Shown: positions 7,888-17,380, counted from the stretch's first letter. The stretch is DNA of 64,000 nt from Nostoc sp. FACHB-892 (GCF_014698795.1 NZ_JACJTR010000021.1:62001-126000), one strand, 5' to 3'. The notes: a model not told the origin generated them from the letters alone. Translations and numbers: made by a program.

Positions 7888-9168
7888 ATGACTTCAACCC
7901 TGCGGAAACTTCCTCGTCTTAATACTCCAACCCTGCATCAGTTGCCCAATGGTTTGACAATCATAGCGGAGCAGATGCCAGTTGAAGCTGTAAACCTCAA
8001 CTTATGGATTAAAGTTGGTTCAGCCGTAGAATCTGATGCCATTAATGGCATGGCTCACTTTTTAGAGCACATGATTTTTAAGGGAACAGAACGACTAACT
8101 AGCGGCGAGTTTGAACGTCGAATTGAAGAACGGGGTGCTGTCACCAATGCCGCAACTAGTCAAGACTATACTCATTACTATATAACCACTGCCCCCAAAG
8201 ATTTTGCCGAGCTTGCTCCACTACAAATAGATGTAGTAACAAATGCGAGTATTCCTGATGATGCTTTTGAACGTGAGCGATTAGTCGTTTTAGAAGAAAT
8301 TAGGCGTTCAGAGGATAATCCCCAACGGCGGACATTTAGGCGGGCGATGGAAACAGCCTTTGATAAACTACCTTATCGTCGGGCGGTATTGGGGCCAGAA
8401 TCAGTAATAGCCGAACTTAAACCCCAGCAGATGCGGGATTTTCATACTAGTTGGTATCAACCCCAGTCAATTACTGCTGTAGCTGTGGGCAATTTGCCCG
8501 TGGAAGAATTAATTGCGATCGTTGCTGAAGGATTTACAAAAGCTAATAAAACTCAGTACTCCCCACTCCCCACTCCCCACTCCCCACTCCCCACTGAATC
8601 ACCATTTACAGAAATTGTCCGTCAAGAATTCACAGATGAAAGTCTCCAGCAAGCAAGGCTAGTGATGGTTTGGCGGGTTCCAGGAATGGTTCAGTTAGAT
8701 TGCACCTATGGACTGGACGTTTTAGCAGGAATTTTGGGACACGGACGAACATCAAGGCTGGTGAGGGATTTACGAGAAGAACGGGGATTAGTTTCTTCAA
8801 TTTCTGTGAGCAATATGAGCAATCAGCTGCAAGGAACATTTTATATTTCAGCTAAATGTGCAGTGGAAAATTTAGCAGAAGTAGAGGATGCGATCGCTCA
8901 ACATATTCGCACAGTTCAAACCGAGTTAGTCACAGAATCAGAAATTGCCCGTGTGCGGCGGCGAGTAGCGAACAGATTTATTTTTGGCAACGAAACACCA
9001 AGCGATCGCTCTGGGTTGTATGGTTATTATCAGTCTTTGGTGGGAGATTTAGAACCCGCCCTTAACTACCCAAATTATATTCAGAGCCAAGATGCAACTG
9101 ATTTAATGCAAGCAGCCAAAGAGTATCTTTCCCCAGATGCTTATGGTGTAGTTGTCGTTAAGCCGTAA
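7888..9168 (+). CDS. M16 family zinc peptidase
   Basis: A 426-residue processing-peptidase-like protein. The inverted zinc motif HxxEH appears as HFLEH near residues 58-62, followed by the family stretch FERRIEERGAVTNAATSQDYTHYY. The downstream Glu ligand would be in ERLVVLEEIRRSEDNPQ. The C-terminal half (GRTSRLVRDLREERGLV) is the typical second M16 domain. M16 enzymes cleave peptides, some acting in organelle-type presequence processing or export. The reading frame contains an in-frame heptanucleotide expansion (8558-8595) that inserts a Pro/Ser-rich stretch between the two domains. The usual second paralogue is not downstream. Confidence 0.88.
   Translation: MTSTLRKLPRLNTPTLHQLPNGLTIIAEQMPVEAVNLNLWIKVGSAVESDAINGMAHFLEHMIFKGTERLTSGEFERRIEERGAVTNAATSQDYTHYYITTAPKDFAELAPLQIDVVTNASIPDDAFERERLVVLEEIRRSEDNPQRRTFRRAMETAFDKLPYRRAVLGPESVIAELKPQQMRDFHTSWYQPQSITAVAVGNLPVEELIAIVAEGFTKANKTQYSPLPTPHSPLPTESPFTEIVRQEFTDESLQQARLVMVWRVPGMVQLDCTYGLDVLAGILGHGRTSRLVRDLREERGLVSSISVSNMSNQLQGTFYISAKCAVENLAEVEDAIAQHIRTVQTELVTESEIARVRRRVANRFIFGNETPSDRSGLYGYYQSLVGDLEPALNYPNYIQSQDATDLMQAAKEYLSPDAYGVVVVKP
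8558..8595 (+). repeat. heptanucleotide repeat ACTCCCC x5 inside the M16 gene
   Basis: Five perfect ACTCCCC units plus ACT. Such STRR heptamers are usually intergenic in filamentous cyanobacteria; here the tract is translated into a PLPTPHSPLPT-like linker without breaking the frame. Confidence 0.9.
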
Positions 9169-9185
9169 ATTAAAAATGGGGAATT

Positions 9186-9315
9186 ATAAAGTTAGGAGTT
9201 AGGAGTTATGAGTTATGAGTAAAAAGCCATGATTGTGTCTCCTTACTTCTAACTTTGGTTTAACTCCTAACTTTGATTTAACTCCTCACTCCTAACTTCT
9301 CACTCCTAACTTTTA
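9186..9315. repeat. AGTTAGG-type heptamer tracts in inverted orientation
   Basis: The first tract repeats AGTTAGG/AGTTATG (from about 9190); the second, from about 9250, carries the reverse complement as AACTCCT and CACTCCTAACTT. The two can form a long imperfect hairpin between the M16 gene and the next gene. Confidence 0.75.
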
Positions 9316-9322
9316 TTTAACA

Positions 9323-10183
9323 ATGTGGACTCAAATCGATGCTCATATTAACCAAGTGACTGGTGAAAAATTTCAGAGCCAGCAACGGCGATCGGTTGGT
9401 GGCGGATGCATCAACCAAGGTTATGCTATTTCCAATGGTGAGATAACCTACTTCCTTAAAATTAATCAAGCATCTCAAGTTGCGATGTTTGAGGCTGAGG
9501 CAATGGGTTTAAAGGAAATGCTAGCCACAGCTAGTATTCGCGTCCCAAATCCTATTTGCTGGGGTGTGGCTGACAATTCTAGCTACATCGTGCTGGAATG
9601 GTTAGAACTTGGTAACGGTAACAGCAATTCATGGGAAGAGATGGGGCGCAAGTTGGCGGCAATGCATAAAGCTAGCAGCAGTCAAGGTTTTGGTTGGAAA
9701 ATTAACAATACCATTGGTTCCACGCCCCAAATCAATAGTTGGACAGCAGACTGGACAGAATTTTATATTAAACATCGCCTGGGTTATCAATTTCAGCTGG
9801 CAAGGCGACGAGGAGGGAATTTCCCTCAGCAAGAAAAATTACTAGCAGCTATCCCTGAACTATTGGCGCATCAGGTGCAACCTTCCTTAGTACATGGCGA
9901 TTTATGGGGCGGAAATGCCGGGTGTACTAACTCAGGAGAACCCGTGATTTTTGATCCAGCAACTTATTTTGGCGATCGCGAAGTTGATATTGCCATGACA
10001 GAATTATTTGGTGGATTCCCCGCAGCATTTTACAAAGGTTACAACGAAGTCTTTCCTTTAGATGCAGGCTATGAGCAGAGAAAAACGCTCTATAACCTGT
10101 ATCACATTTTGAATCACTTCAATTTATTTGGCGGCGGTTATGCTTCCCAGGCAAACCGGATGATTGACCAGATTTTGCGCTAA
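9323..10183 (+). CDS. fructosamine/ketosamine-3-kinase family protein
   Basis: A 286-residue kinase-fold protein. SVGGGCINQGY forms the nucleotide loop near residues 26-36, the catalytic HGDLWGGNAG motif lies near 191-200, and DPATYFGDREVDIAM carries the metal-binding Asp. The family phosphorylates ketoamines on glycated proteins (fructosamine or ribulosamine 3-kinase), a protein-repair step. Length matches the family. The start ATG 9323 lies directly after the heptamer repeat tract. The exact substrate cannot be told from sequence. Confidence 0.9.
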   Translation: MWTQIDAHINQVTGEKFQSQQRRSVGGGCINQGYAISNGEITYFLKINQASQVAMFEAEAMGLKEMLATASIRVPNPICWGVADNSSYIVLEWLELGNGNSNSWEEMGRKLAAMHKASSSQGFGWKINNTIGSTPQINSWTADWTEFYIKHRLGYQFQLARRRGGNFPQQEKLLAAIPELLAHQVQPSLVHGDLWGGNAGCTNSGEPVIFDPATYFGDREVDIAMTELFGGFPAAFYKGYNEVFPLDAGYEQRKTLYNLYHILNHFNLFGGGYASQANRMIDQILR

Positions 10184-10243
10184 CCACAACTTTGCGCTCC
10201 TCTGCGTTTCCCTCCGCGCTCCTCTGCGTTTAAATTTCACCCC

Positions 10244-10561
10244 TCAATTCCCCACCATTTGACTCACCATCACCCCCAAAGCCAATATACCCAAAATCGT
10301 CATTAATCCCGCCGGCATAAACTTACGTGTTTTTACCAACCTAATTGCAAAGACAACTACCAAAACACCAGTAACTATCACTGCTAAAATCGCACCCCAG
10401 CTTTGCCCTTGGAGTTGAAAATAAGCAGCAAATATTAGTAATAAACCACTAATGCTACCACTGATGAGTGAAACCTTACTTGTAGCCTGAATGTAGCCAA
10501 TAATGCCCCCTGCGATCGCTAATATGCCGTAGGCGAAAGCAGCAATTATGCTTAGATTCAT
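10244..10561 (-). CDS. TMEM14 family small membrane protein
   Basis: A 105-residue protein of four hydrophobic segments rich in Gly and Ala (MNLSIIAAFAYGILAIAGG; SLISGSISGLLLIFAAYF; AILAVIVTGVLVVVFAI; LMTILGILALGVMVSQM). The pattern with a KTRKFMPAG loop is that of TMEM14/FAX proteins, whose plant members export fatty acids from plastids. I start at ATG 10561; the frame extends to 10618, but the added residues are hydrophilic and atypical. The role in cyanobacteria is unknown. Confidence 0.8.
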   Translation of the reverse strand: MNLSIIAAFAYGILAIAGGIIGYIQATSKVSLISGSISGLLLIFAAYFQLQGQSWGAILAVIVTGVLVVVFAIRLVKTRKFMPAGLMTILGILALGVMVSQMVGN

Positions 10562-10663
10562 TGTTAAAACATCTGTAGATTTTGACTTTACTGCCAAGGT
10601 CAGCAGACAATTTACCATAGCTATTTAGCTATATCACACAGTTAATTGATGGATAATTAAGCG

Positions 10664-12001
10664 ATGCCAATGGCAAGTACTTCCTCATATACAAAGGTTC
10701 AATATCTCCAACGCCAAGCAGCCTCACTTTTACTGTACCAGTCTGTTCTCCAAGGCGAAGTGGGGATGGCATTTCTGGAACTGTTGCAAGCTATACGTTA
10801 CACTGATGCCGATGCACGGGGTTGTCTCCAAGCCTACGGCAGTTACTTCCACGCTTTGGCTGCTAGAAATGAAAATTGGGAAGACTATTTAATTACTCAA
10901 CTTCTCTTGTCTAAGAATCCTTTCACAAGGCTGGCTGAAGTGCGAGAATTTAAAGATTTGCCCCCAGCTTTAGTAACAGCAGTTAAGCATGATTTACAAA
11001 TATTGCAAAGTCTCTACGAATGTAGCAGCGCTTCTTTAAGTGAGTGGGTACAAGGCGTAGCTCATATGCCGATTTCACCAGTAGTGTGGTATAAAGAGCA
11101 AGAATTGGTAGGAGTAGAGACATTCGCTACGCATCTACAACAGTTAGACAATTGGGGTGATGCTGTAGAAGAATTAGCAGCTTATTATCGGCAATGTGGC
11201 TCTGGTTTATTTGCAGAATATCGCGCTTTACGCTGGCAATCTGGGCAGTTTATCGGTATTCGGTATTCTGATCCTGTTAAGCTGAGTGCGCTTGTAGGTT
11301 ACGAGTCTCAAAGAGATGCTTTGCTAAAAAATACAGAGTTTTTATTATCAGGAGAGATGGCACTACATGTATTACTTTACGGGAGTCGGGGTTCTGGCAA
11401 ATCTTCCTTGGTGAAATCTTTGTTAAATGAATATAGTAATCGCAGCCTCCGCTTGTTAGAAGTAGCAAAATCTGATTTAAAAGACTTACCAGAAATTGTG
11501 GAACATTTACGGGGAGTGTCACAAAAATTTATCATCTTTGTCGATGATCTTTCCTTTGAAGAAGATGATGATGCCTTTAAAGCGCTTAAGGTAGTTTTAG
11601 AAGGTAATTTAACCGCGCGACCGCAAAATGTAGTTGTGTATGCTACCTCCAATCGCCGCCACCTGATTCGGGAGTTTTTTGTGGATAGGCCTACGCCTAA
11701 GGATAACGAGGAAATCCATGCCTGGGATACCATGCAGGAGAAGCTTTCGTTTAGCGATCGCTTTGGTTTAACCTTGACTTTTGAACCAGCCGATCAAAAA
11801 ACTTATTTGAAGATTGTACAGCATCTAGCGGCACAAGCTGAAATTAATATTACCCAAAAAGATTTAGAATTTCAAGCATTACAATGGGCAACTCGCCACA
11901 ATGGTCGTTCTGGACGCACAGCACGGCAGTTTGTTGATTTTTTAAAAGCAGATTTAAGACTTTTTCATGCAAATACCAATATATCTAACACTTCAGATTA
12001 A
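10664..12001 (+). CDS. DUF815 family AAA-type ATPase
   Basis: A 445-residue protein. The Walker A motif GSRGSGKSS is near residues 242-250 and Walker B FIIFVDDLSF near 287-296, followed by VVVYATSNRRHLIREFF (sensor region) and a C-terminal NGRSGRTARQFVDFL typical of DUF815. The N-terminal 200 residues are helical and family-specific. DUF815 ATPases resemble AAA+ clamp-loader-like proteins; the function is not established. It faces the same way as the coiled-coil gene 198 bases downstream. Confidence 0.88.
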   Translation: MPMASTSSYTKVQYLQRQAASLLLYQSVLQGEVGMAFLELLQAIRYTDADARGCLQAYGSYFHALAARNENWEDYLITQLLLSKNPFTRLAEVREFKDLPPALVTAVKHDLQILQSLYECSSASLSEWVQGVAHMPISPVVWYKEQELVGVETFATHLQQLDNWGDAVEELAAYYRQCGSGLFAEYRALRWQSGQFIGIRYSDPVKLSALVGYESQRDALLKNTEFLLSGEMALHVLLYGSRGSGKSSLVKSLLNEYSNRSLRLLEVAKSDLKDLPEIVEHLRGVSQKFIIFVDDLSFEEDDDAFKALKVVLEGNLTARPQNVVVYATSNRRHLIREFFVDRPTPKDNEEIHAWDTMQEKLSFSDRFGLTLTFEPADQKTYLKIVQHLAAQAEINITQKDLEFQALQWATRHNGRSGRTARQFVDFLKADLRLFHANTNISNTSD

Positions 12002-12199
12002 AATTATTTTATTGATGATTGTAGTTTTTTGTTAGTTACATAACAATATTATGCACCAGTAACTAAAACTAAATATTTCAGAACTACTATGATACAAATT
12101 TTGGAAAAATGCCTTATTTAACCAAACAGAATAACCTGTCTACTCTAATTACCAATTACATAGCTTGCTTCCCGTCTTCGGTAAGTATTACAGATTAGA

Positions 12200-13534
12200 A
12201 TGATTAATTATTCTGATAACTTAACTACGCTAAAAACTAGCAATATGCAATCAGTAACGATCAGCAATCGATTTATCTTAGGCATAGTTGCCTTTAGTGT
12301 GAGTTTTGGCCTTAGCCTTGTTCCAAACTGGGATTTTAATAAAGCCTTTCTCACAGGTTTAATTACTGCCGTTACTATCTATGCAGCAGCATTATTCGTA
12401 GATAAGCGACGCAGAAATTATGAAGTGTTTGTTGTAGGTTCTCTCCGCAAACGAATTAAAGAAATGGAGGGTTTGAAGGCTCGTGTCGTCAGAGAAATTA
12501 ATCAAATCGAAGAACATCATAATTTATTATATGCAGAGTCTCAACAACTGCAAAACCAAGTAACAGAAAGCCGTAACCAAAGGGATAGTATACATCGAGA
12601 GTTAAGAACATTTGCGGGGCAAAAAAAGCAGTTAGAAGCCGAAATTAATATCCTGCAAACTGAAATTAATAATTTGCAGAAAACTCAAACAGAATTGAAC
12701 AATGCTTTTTCTGTTCTGGCAGCAGAGAAACGTCGTTTAGAGTCTAATTGTAATGTATCTCGAAGTGAAATTACCCATTTGCAAAGTAAAATTTCCGAAC
12801 TCCAGCAGGAGAAACAAGAAATTGAAAGTAATTTAACTCTTTTAGGCAGACTAAAACCCCAATTAGAAGAAAAACTATACGAACTGCGGATTGCAATTCA
12901 AGAACTAGAAGTTGAGACAACCCAAAAAAATCAATTGCTGGTAGCGACAAAAACCGAAAGAGAAAATATCCAAGCTATCCTGAATTCTTCACAAACTCAA
13001 CTCGTAGAACAAAAAGCCGAATTACAGCAGTTGCAAAGCCAAGTTTCATTATTGCAAGAAGAACGCGATTCATTGCAAAATCAAGTATGGGAACTACTCC
13101 AACAAATAGAAACATTCAATCCAGAACCTTTGGTTGATAATTCCAAAGAAGATGATACTGAATTGTTTCCCTTTTCTGAAATAATAGAAACTACAACAGT
13201 CTTAGACAGTTCGGAAGTTAAGACATCAGAGAATCTACCTAAAGAATGGACTGATTTTTTAGAAAATCTTCCAGTATATGAACTAGAAGTATTAAAAGCC
13301 ATAACGGAACAAGAGAATCCCAAAGCTGCTATTAAAAAAATTGCCGAAGCAAATATTACTATGCCAAATCTTTTAATTGATTCTATAAATGAACGAGCAA
13401 ATGATACTATTGGTGAATTAATAATTAATACAGATTCGGAAAGCCTAGAAGTTTACCCTGAGCATATTACCCATGTCCAAAAAATGATTGCAATGCATGA
13501 AACCCTCATAGCTAGACATACTTCGTCAAATTAA
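12200..13534 (+). CDS. membrane-anchored coiled-coil protein with TerB_C-like C-terminus
   Basis: 444 residues. Two hydrophobic segments (about residues 24-42 and 50-67) are followed by a basic patch DKRRRNYE and a coiled coil of roughly 230 residues (75-310). The last 95 residues (LPKEWTDFLENLPVYELEVL onward) end with MPNLLIDSINERANDTIGEL. That pattern is like the end of TerB_C domains (tellurite-resistance associated); this is a motif-level match and needs a profile search. An internal ATG at 12245 is an alternative start. It is followed 96 bases later by a DUF2791-type ATPase, a neighbour pairing known for TerB_C proteins. Confidence 0.65.
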   Translation: MINYSDNLTTLKTSNMQSVTISNRFILGIVAFSVSFGLSLVPNWDFNKAFLTGLITAVTIYAAALFVDKRRRNYEVFVVGSLRKRIKEMEGLKARVVREINQIEEHHNLLYAESQQLQNQVTESRNQRDSIHRELRTFAGQKKQLEAEINILQTEINNLQKTQTELNNAFSVLAAEKRRLESNCNVSRSEITHLQSKISELQQEKQEIESNLTLLGRLKPQLEEKLYELRIAIQELEVETTQKNQLLVATKTERENIQAILNSSQTQLVEQKAELQQLQSQVSLLQEERDSLQNQVWELLQQIETFNPEPLVDNSKEDDTELFPFSEIIETTTVLDSSEVKTSENLPKEWTDFLENLPVYELEVLKAITEQENPKAAIKKIAEANITMPNLLIDSINERANDTIGELIINTDSESLEVYPEHITHVQKMIAMHETLIARHTSSN

Positions 13535-13630
13535 ATTATTATTGCCGTCGTAAGATTAGTATTAAGGTGAATATATACCTTACCTATTTACTGCGTGCTT
13601 CTGTGTTTAGAATAAAGTGAAGTTTAATAC

Positions 13631-14959
13631 ATGGCAAAGCTCAAAATCTCGAAAAAAATCTCCACTGCTTTAATCAATTCCCTTGGTGCGGGGGTAGTAC
13701 CAAGAGTGGGAGTTGAATATATAGCAGTAGGTCGAGAAAAAGAACTCAAAAGCCTATTACAAAATCTCGATGATATTGCAGAAGGTGTAGCAGCATTTCG
13801 CTTCATAATTGGTAACTACGGTTCCGGGAAAAGTTTTTTATTGCAACTAATCCGCAACCGCGCTATGGAGCAAGGTTTTGTAGTAGCTGATGCTGATTTA
13901 TCCCCTGAACGCCGATTAGCTGGAAGCAGCAATGAAGGTGTAGCTACCTATCGAGAATTAATGAGTCACCTAGCTACAAAAACTCGTCCTGATGGTGGTG
14001 CTTTAGTCTCGATTTTAGAAGGATGGATTAATAAAATTCAACAAGAAGTTGTTAAAGAAACTGAAATGCGTCCGAATGACGATGGTTTTGATGACAAAGT
14101 TGAATCAAAAATTAGAGAAGTAGTTCAGTATATTGAAGACTTAGTTCACGGTTTTGATTTTGGTAGCGTGATTATTGCTTATTGGCGTGGCTACCGAATG
14201 GATGATGAAAATTTAAAAAATGCGGCAATGCGCTGGTTGCGGGGAGAATTTACGACTAAAGTTGAGGCGAAAGCAGCTTTAGGAGTGCGCGTGATTATTG
14301 ATGATGATAGTTGGTATGACTATATAAAGCTGTTTGCGAAGTTTGTCGCTGAAATTGGTTATAAAGGGCTATTAATTTTAGTTGATGAAGCCGTACATTT
14401 ATATCAAATATCTACCACCGTTACACGAGAAAAGAATTATAATCGGCTCCTCGCAATGTTTAACGATACCATGCAATGTAAAGCAGAACATCTTGGTATT
14501 GTTATTGGTGGAACAACTAAATTTTTAGAAGACCCCAAACGGGGACTTTTTGCAGACCAAGCTTGGCAAAGACGCACAAAAGAAAGCCGTTTTGCTGCAC
14601 AAGCTAATGTTCAGGAACATTTAGGGCCAGTAATTCGGCTAAATCCGTTGAGTGAAGCAGAAATATTGACGCTTCTGCAACGTTTAGCTGAGATTCATGC
14701 ACTCAATTTTGGGTATGAACAGACTTTGACAAATCGGGAGTTGAAGGAGTTTGTGCAAGAAATTATTAATCGCTTGGGTGCAGAAGCATTATTAACACCA
14801 GGGGAAATTGTGCGAGATTTTATGAGTGTGCTGAATATTCTTCACCAAAATCCAGTAATTGCGTTTGCTGAATTAATTCATGGCTCTAAATTTAAACCTA
14901 CTGCTATGGGGAAGGATGCAGATGTGGATGAGGATGGCGCAGCAGAATTTAGTTTGTGA
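13631..14959 (+). CDS. DUF2791/BrxD-like P-loop ATPase
   Basis: 442 residues. The Walker A region GNYGSGKSF is near residues 62-70 and Walker B LLILVDEAVHLY near 247-258. The N-terminal GAGVVPRVGVEYIAVGREKE and the DLSPERRLAG segment are typical of the DUF2791 (BREX system ATP-binding, BrxD-like) family. Members occur in BREX-type defence loci and in Ter-associated clusters with TerB_C proteins and a helicase. Here only the TerB_C-like neighbour is present; no helicase or methylase adjoins. The ATPase presumably acts on a macromolecular complex; substrate unknown. Confidence 0.8.
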   Translation: MAKLKISKKISTALINSLGAGVVPRVGVEYIAVGREKELKSLLQNLDDIAEGVAAFRFIIGNYGSGKSFLLQLIRNRAMEQGFVVADADLSPERRLAGSSNEGVATYRELMSHLATKTRPDGGALVSILEGWINKIQQEVVKETEMRPNDDGFDDKVESKIREVVQYIEDLVHGFDFGSVIIAYWRGYRMDDENLKNAAMRWLRGEFTTKVEAKAALGVRVIIDDDSWYDYIKLFAKFVAEIGYKGLLILVDEAVHLYQISTTVTREKNYNRLLAMFNDTMQCKAEHLGIVIGGTTKFLEDPKRGLFADQAWQRRTKESRFAAQANVQEHLGPVIRLNPLSEAEILTLLQRLAEIHALNFGYEQTLTNRELKEFVQEIINRLGAEALLTPGEIVRDFMSVLNILHQNPVIAFAELIHGSKFKPTAMGKDADVDEDGAAEFSL

Positions 14960-15010
14960 TTAATGATGAAGAGACTGAACAATAAAAGTAAGTACATTAC
15001 TCTACAAAGT

Positions 15011-16387
15011 TTACTTTTTTGTAATTGGTAAACCTAGCCACTCACTAAGTTCATGAGCTAGCCAATCAAGTTCCAAAAGAGTTACAGTAAAAATATCGAG
15101 TTCACTACTGGAAATTACATATTTTTTTATACCTACCCATATTGTTAAATAATATTTATTGAAATCACTTTTGTTTATATCTAAACGTAGAATCTCTTGT
15201 CTAGAACTTGGAAGCGGATTGTAACGCTCAAGCTTAAATATTTTGTAAATCAAATAAATCTGCTGGCGATTTATGTAAAGTCGCTTTCGCCCAAATACAC
15301 ATATACAAATCAGAATAAAAGCTACAGGGGAAATTACTAAAATACCTCTAATTAAACTACTCACATCACCACTTAAAAGCGGAATACTCATCATAAAAAG
15401 TATAAAAAAGTAGAGAATTATAAATGTAAGTGTTTGAATAGATAATAATCCTACCCCTGGAATGATGATATCTATAAAACTAGCATTCTTCTTCAACAAA
15501 ATTTTACTACCAGGAGGTTTTTTAGGAATTGAATTAGTTGCCCTGCCCCTAAGTTGACTCTGATTATCCTCTAAGGTTCGCATAGCATCTTCAGTAGAAG
15601 CCAAGCGTTGACTCATAATAGGTTCTGTCATCTGCCTTAACCAACTGCTAAAACCAAGACTAATATTAGCAGCCTGTTCAAATTCAATTCGTAGGTCTGT
15701 TTGTGGTAAGTCTGCGGGATGTTGACCTGTAACTAAATAAATTAAAGTTGTTCCTAAACTGTAAAGGTCAGAAGTACAAGTAGCTCTACCATTAAATTGT
15801 TCTGGTGGCATATAGCCGTAACTTCCCACAACTGTCATAGTGCTACTTGTTCTGACGATGGTTTGCACTGAACCAAAATCTACTAAGTAGACTTCACCCA
15901 CACTATTACCAGAGCGATTTTTTAATAAAATATTACTTGGTTTGATATCACGATGAATTACGGGCGGCTGACGGCCATGCAAATATTTGAGAATTTCTAG
16001 AATAGCTTTTGCTAGTTCCTTAACTTCTTCTTCACTGAAACTACGCCCAGCTTTGAGTTGTGCTTCTAGAGATTGGGCTGGGATATGACTTTGTACGAGT
16101 GCAAATCCTCTGCTGCTGGGTGAATCTAGCTCAAAGTAGTCAAGGTAACGGGGAATGGCTGGGTGAGAGAGTGCTTTGAGAGTTTCAGCTTCCCGCTCAA
16201 ATAGTTTGAGGTCGTTCCATTCAAATTCATTACCAAAGGACAGTATTTTGACTACTACTAATTCTTGAGTTTGTAAGTCACGAGCTAGCAGCGTCCGCCG
16301 TCCGGCTTTTTTGCCTAGTTCCTGTTGCACTTGATACCGTTCCAACAAGATTTCTTGGTTAGAATCGGGCGATTCCTGAATTGTCAT
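15011..16387 (-). CDS. membrane-bound serine/threonine protein kinase
   Basis: 458 residues. The kinase domain spans about 12-270 with the invariant Lys in VVVKIL, catalytic loop HRDIKPSNILL, the DFG-type VDFGSVQ and the APE-region GYMPPEQF. The Gly-rich loop is degenerate (LGKKAGRRTLLARD), as in many cyanobacterial kinases. Two hydrophobic segments follow (about 310-335 and 345-370), then a cytoplasmic tail that looks like a PH-type or DUF domain (LYINRQQIYLIYKIFKLERY). A divergent promoter region separates it from xisH. Substrate unknown. Confidence 0.9.
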   Translation of the reverse strand: MTIQESPDSNQEILLERYQVQQELGKKAGRRTLLARDLQTQELVVVKILSFGNEFEWNDLKLFEREAETLKALSHPAIPRYLDYFELDSPSSRGFALVQSHIPAQSLEAQLKAGRSFSEEEVKELAKAILEILKYLHGRQPPVIHRDIKPSNILLKNRSGNSVGEVYLVDFGSVQTIVRTSSTMTVVGSYGYMPPEQFNGRATCTSDLYSLGTTLIYLVTGQHPADLPQTDLRIEFEQAANISLGFSSWLRQMTEPIMSQRLASTEDAMRTLEDNQSQLRGRATNSIPKKPPGSKILLKKNASFIDIIIPGVGLLSIQTLTFIILYFFILFMMSIPLLSGDVSSLIRGILVISPVAFILICICVFGRKRLYINRQQIYLIYKIFKLERYNPLPSSRQEILRLDINKSDFNKYYLTIWVGIKKYVISSSELDIFTVTLLELDWLAHELSEWLGLPITKK

Positions 16388-16586
16388 TTGCTCGTGACTC
16401 CAAAGCTTTGTTGCTTTTATAGCAATCCTATTTGTTACTGCCCCACTGTAATATTACTTAAGTCAGCAATAAGTATCAGGGAAAGTATTTTTTCAAAATT
16501 CGACCTACTATCTGTTAGCACGCCTAGATTAAAATTCTGGGTTACTACGCTGATTTAAAATAAGTAAAAAAAGTGTGTGAGTAGAA

Positions 16587-17006
16587 ATGTCAGCTAAAGA
16601 CTTATTCCATGAAGCAGTTAAGAAGGGTCTTCAGAAAGAGCAGTGGATAATTACACATGACCCATTAAGGATTGAGTTTGGCAAACAGGATGAAGTTAGA
16701 ATAGATTTGGGTGCAGAAAGACTCTTAGCGGCTGAAAAAGCAGGAGAAAAGATTGCTGTTGAAATTAAAAGTTTTTTGAGTGACTCAGCATTGTTTGATT
16801 TTCATCTGGCACTGGGCCAATTTTTGAATTACCGTTTAGTTTTAGAAGCTAGTCAAAGAGAACGCATATTATACTTAGCAGTGCCAATTGCCACTTATGA
16901 ATCGTTTTTCCAACGCGATTTACCCCAAGCATCAGTGCGGCAATACCAAATAAAGTTGATTGTATATGATCCAGTGGATGAGGTGATAGTTAAATGGATA
17001 AACTAG
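16587..17006 (+). CDS. xisH: XisH family protein
   Basis: 139 residues matching the fdxN-element excision controlling factor XisH: AKDLFHEAVKKGLQKEQW at the start, VRIDLGAERLLAAEK, then VEIKSFLSDSALFDFHLALG, whose E-x-K is a PD-(D/E)XK-type core. In Anabaena PCC 7120 XisH and XisI are needed with recombinase XisF for heterocyst-specific excision of the fdxN element. Many genomes carry XisHI pairs with no element nearby, as here. The gene overlaps xisI by 13 bases. Confidence 0.92.
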   Translation: MSAKDLFHEAVKKGLQKEQWIITHDPLRIEFGKQDEVRIDLGAERLLAAEKAGEKIAVEIKSFLSDSALFDFHLALGQFLNYRLVLEASQRERILYLAVPIATYESFFQRDLPQASVRQYQIKLIVYDPVDEVIVKWIN

Positions 17007-17329
17007 CATTTTATCGTCAGTGTATTCAACAACTATTGACTGAATACGGCGATGTTAGACCGATAAACGACGAAATTGAGACGCAAATACTTTTTGATAC
17101 AGAACACGACCATTATCAAATTGTTGATTTGGGATGGGATAAACATTACCGCATTTATAATTGCGTGATGCATTTGGACATTAAGAGCCATAAAATTTGG
17201 ATTCAACGTAACCAAACGGATAAGTTGATTGCTGATGAATTGGTAGCAATGGGTGTACTAAAACAAGATATTGTATTAGGCTTGCAGCCTGTCTATGCCA
17301 GAGAATATACAGGTTATGGTGTAGGTTAG
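16994..17329 (+). CDS. xisI: XisI family protein
   Basis: 111 residues with the family signatures ETQILFDTEHDHYQIVDLGW, KIWIQRNQTDKLIADELV and the C-terminal VYAREYTGYGVG. It starts inside the 3' end of xisH (ATG 16994), so the pair is translationally coupled. No xisF-type recombinase or interrupted gene is visible within the window, so the pair is probably a free-standing module of unknown, possibly DNA-excision-control or TA-like, role. Confidence 0.92.
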   Translation: MDKLAFYRQCIQQLLTEYGDVRPINDEIETQILFDTEHDHYQIVDLGWDKHYRIYNCVMHLDIKSHKIWIQRNQTDKLIADELVAMGVLKQDIVLGLQPVYAREYTGYGVG

Positions 17330-17380
17330 GGCTAACCAAGTTCAATCGTATTCAACTACAGGGGCGATGCCTGCGGCGAG

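Noticed and set aside
15011..16387. Membrane kinase as part of a Ter-type phosphorylation triad with the TerB_C gene
   Set aside because: It is transcribed on the opposite strand, and no PP2C phosphatase or vWA (TerY) gene accompanies it, so the link is not supported.
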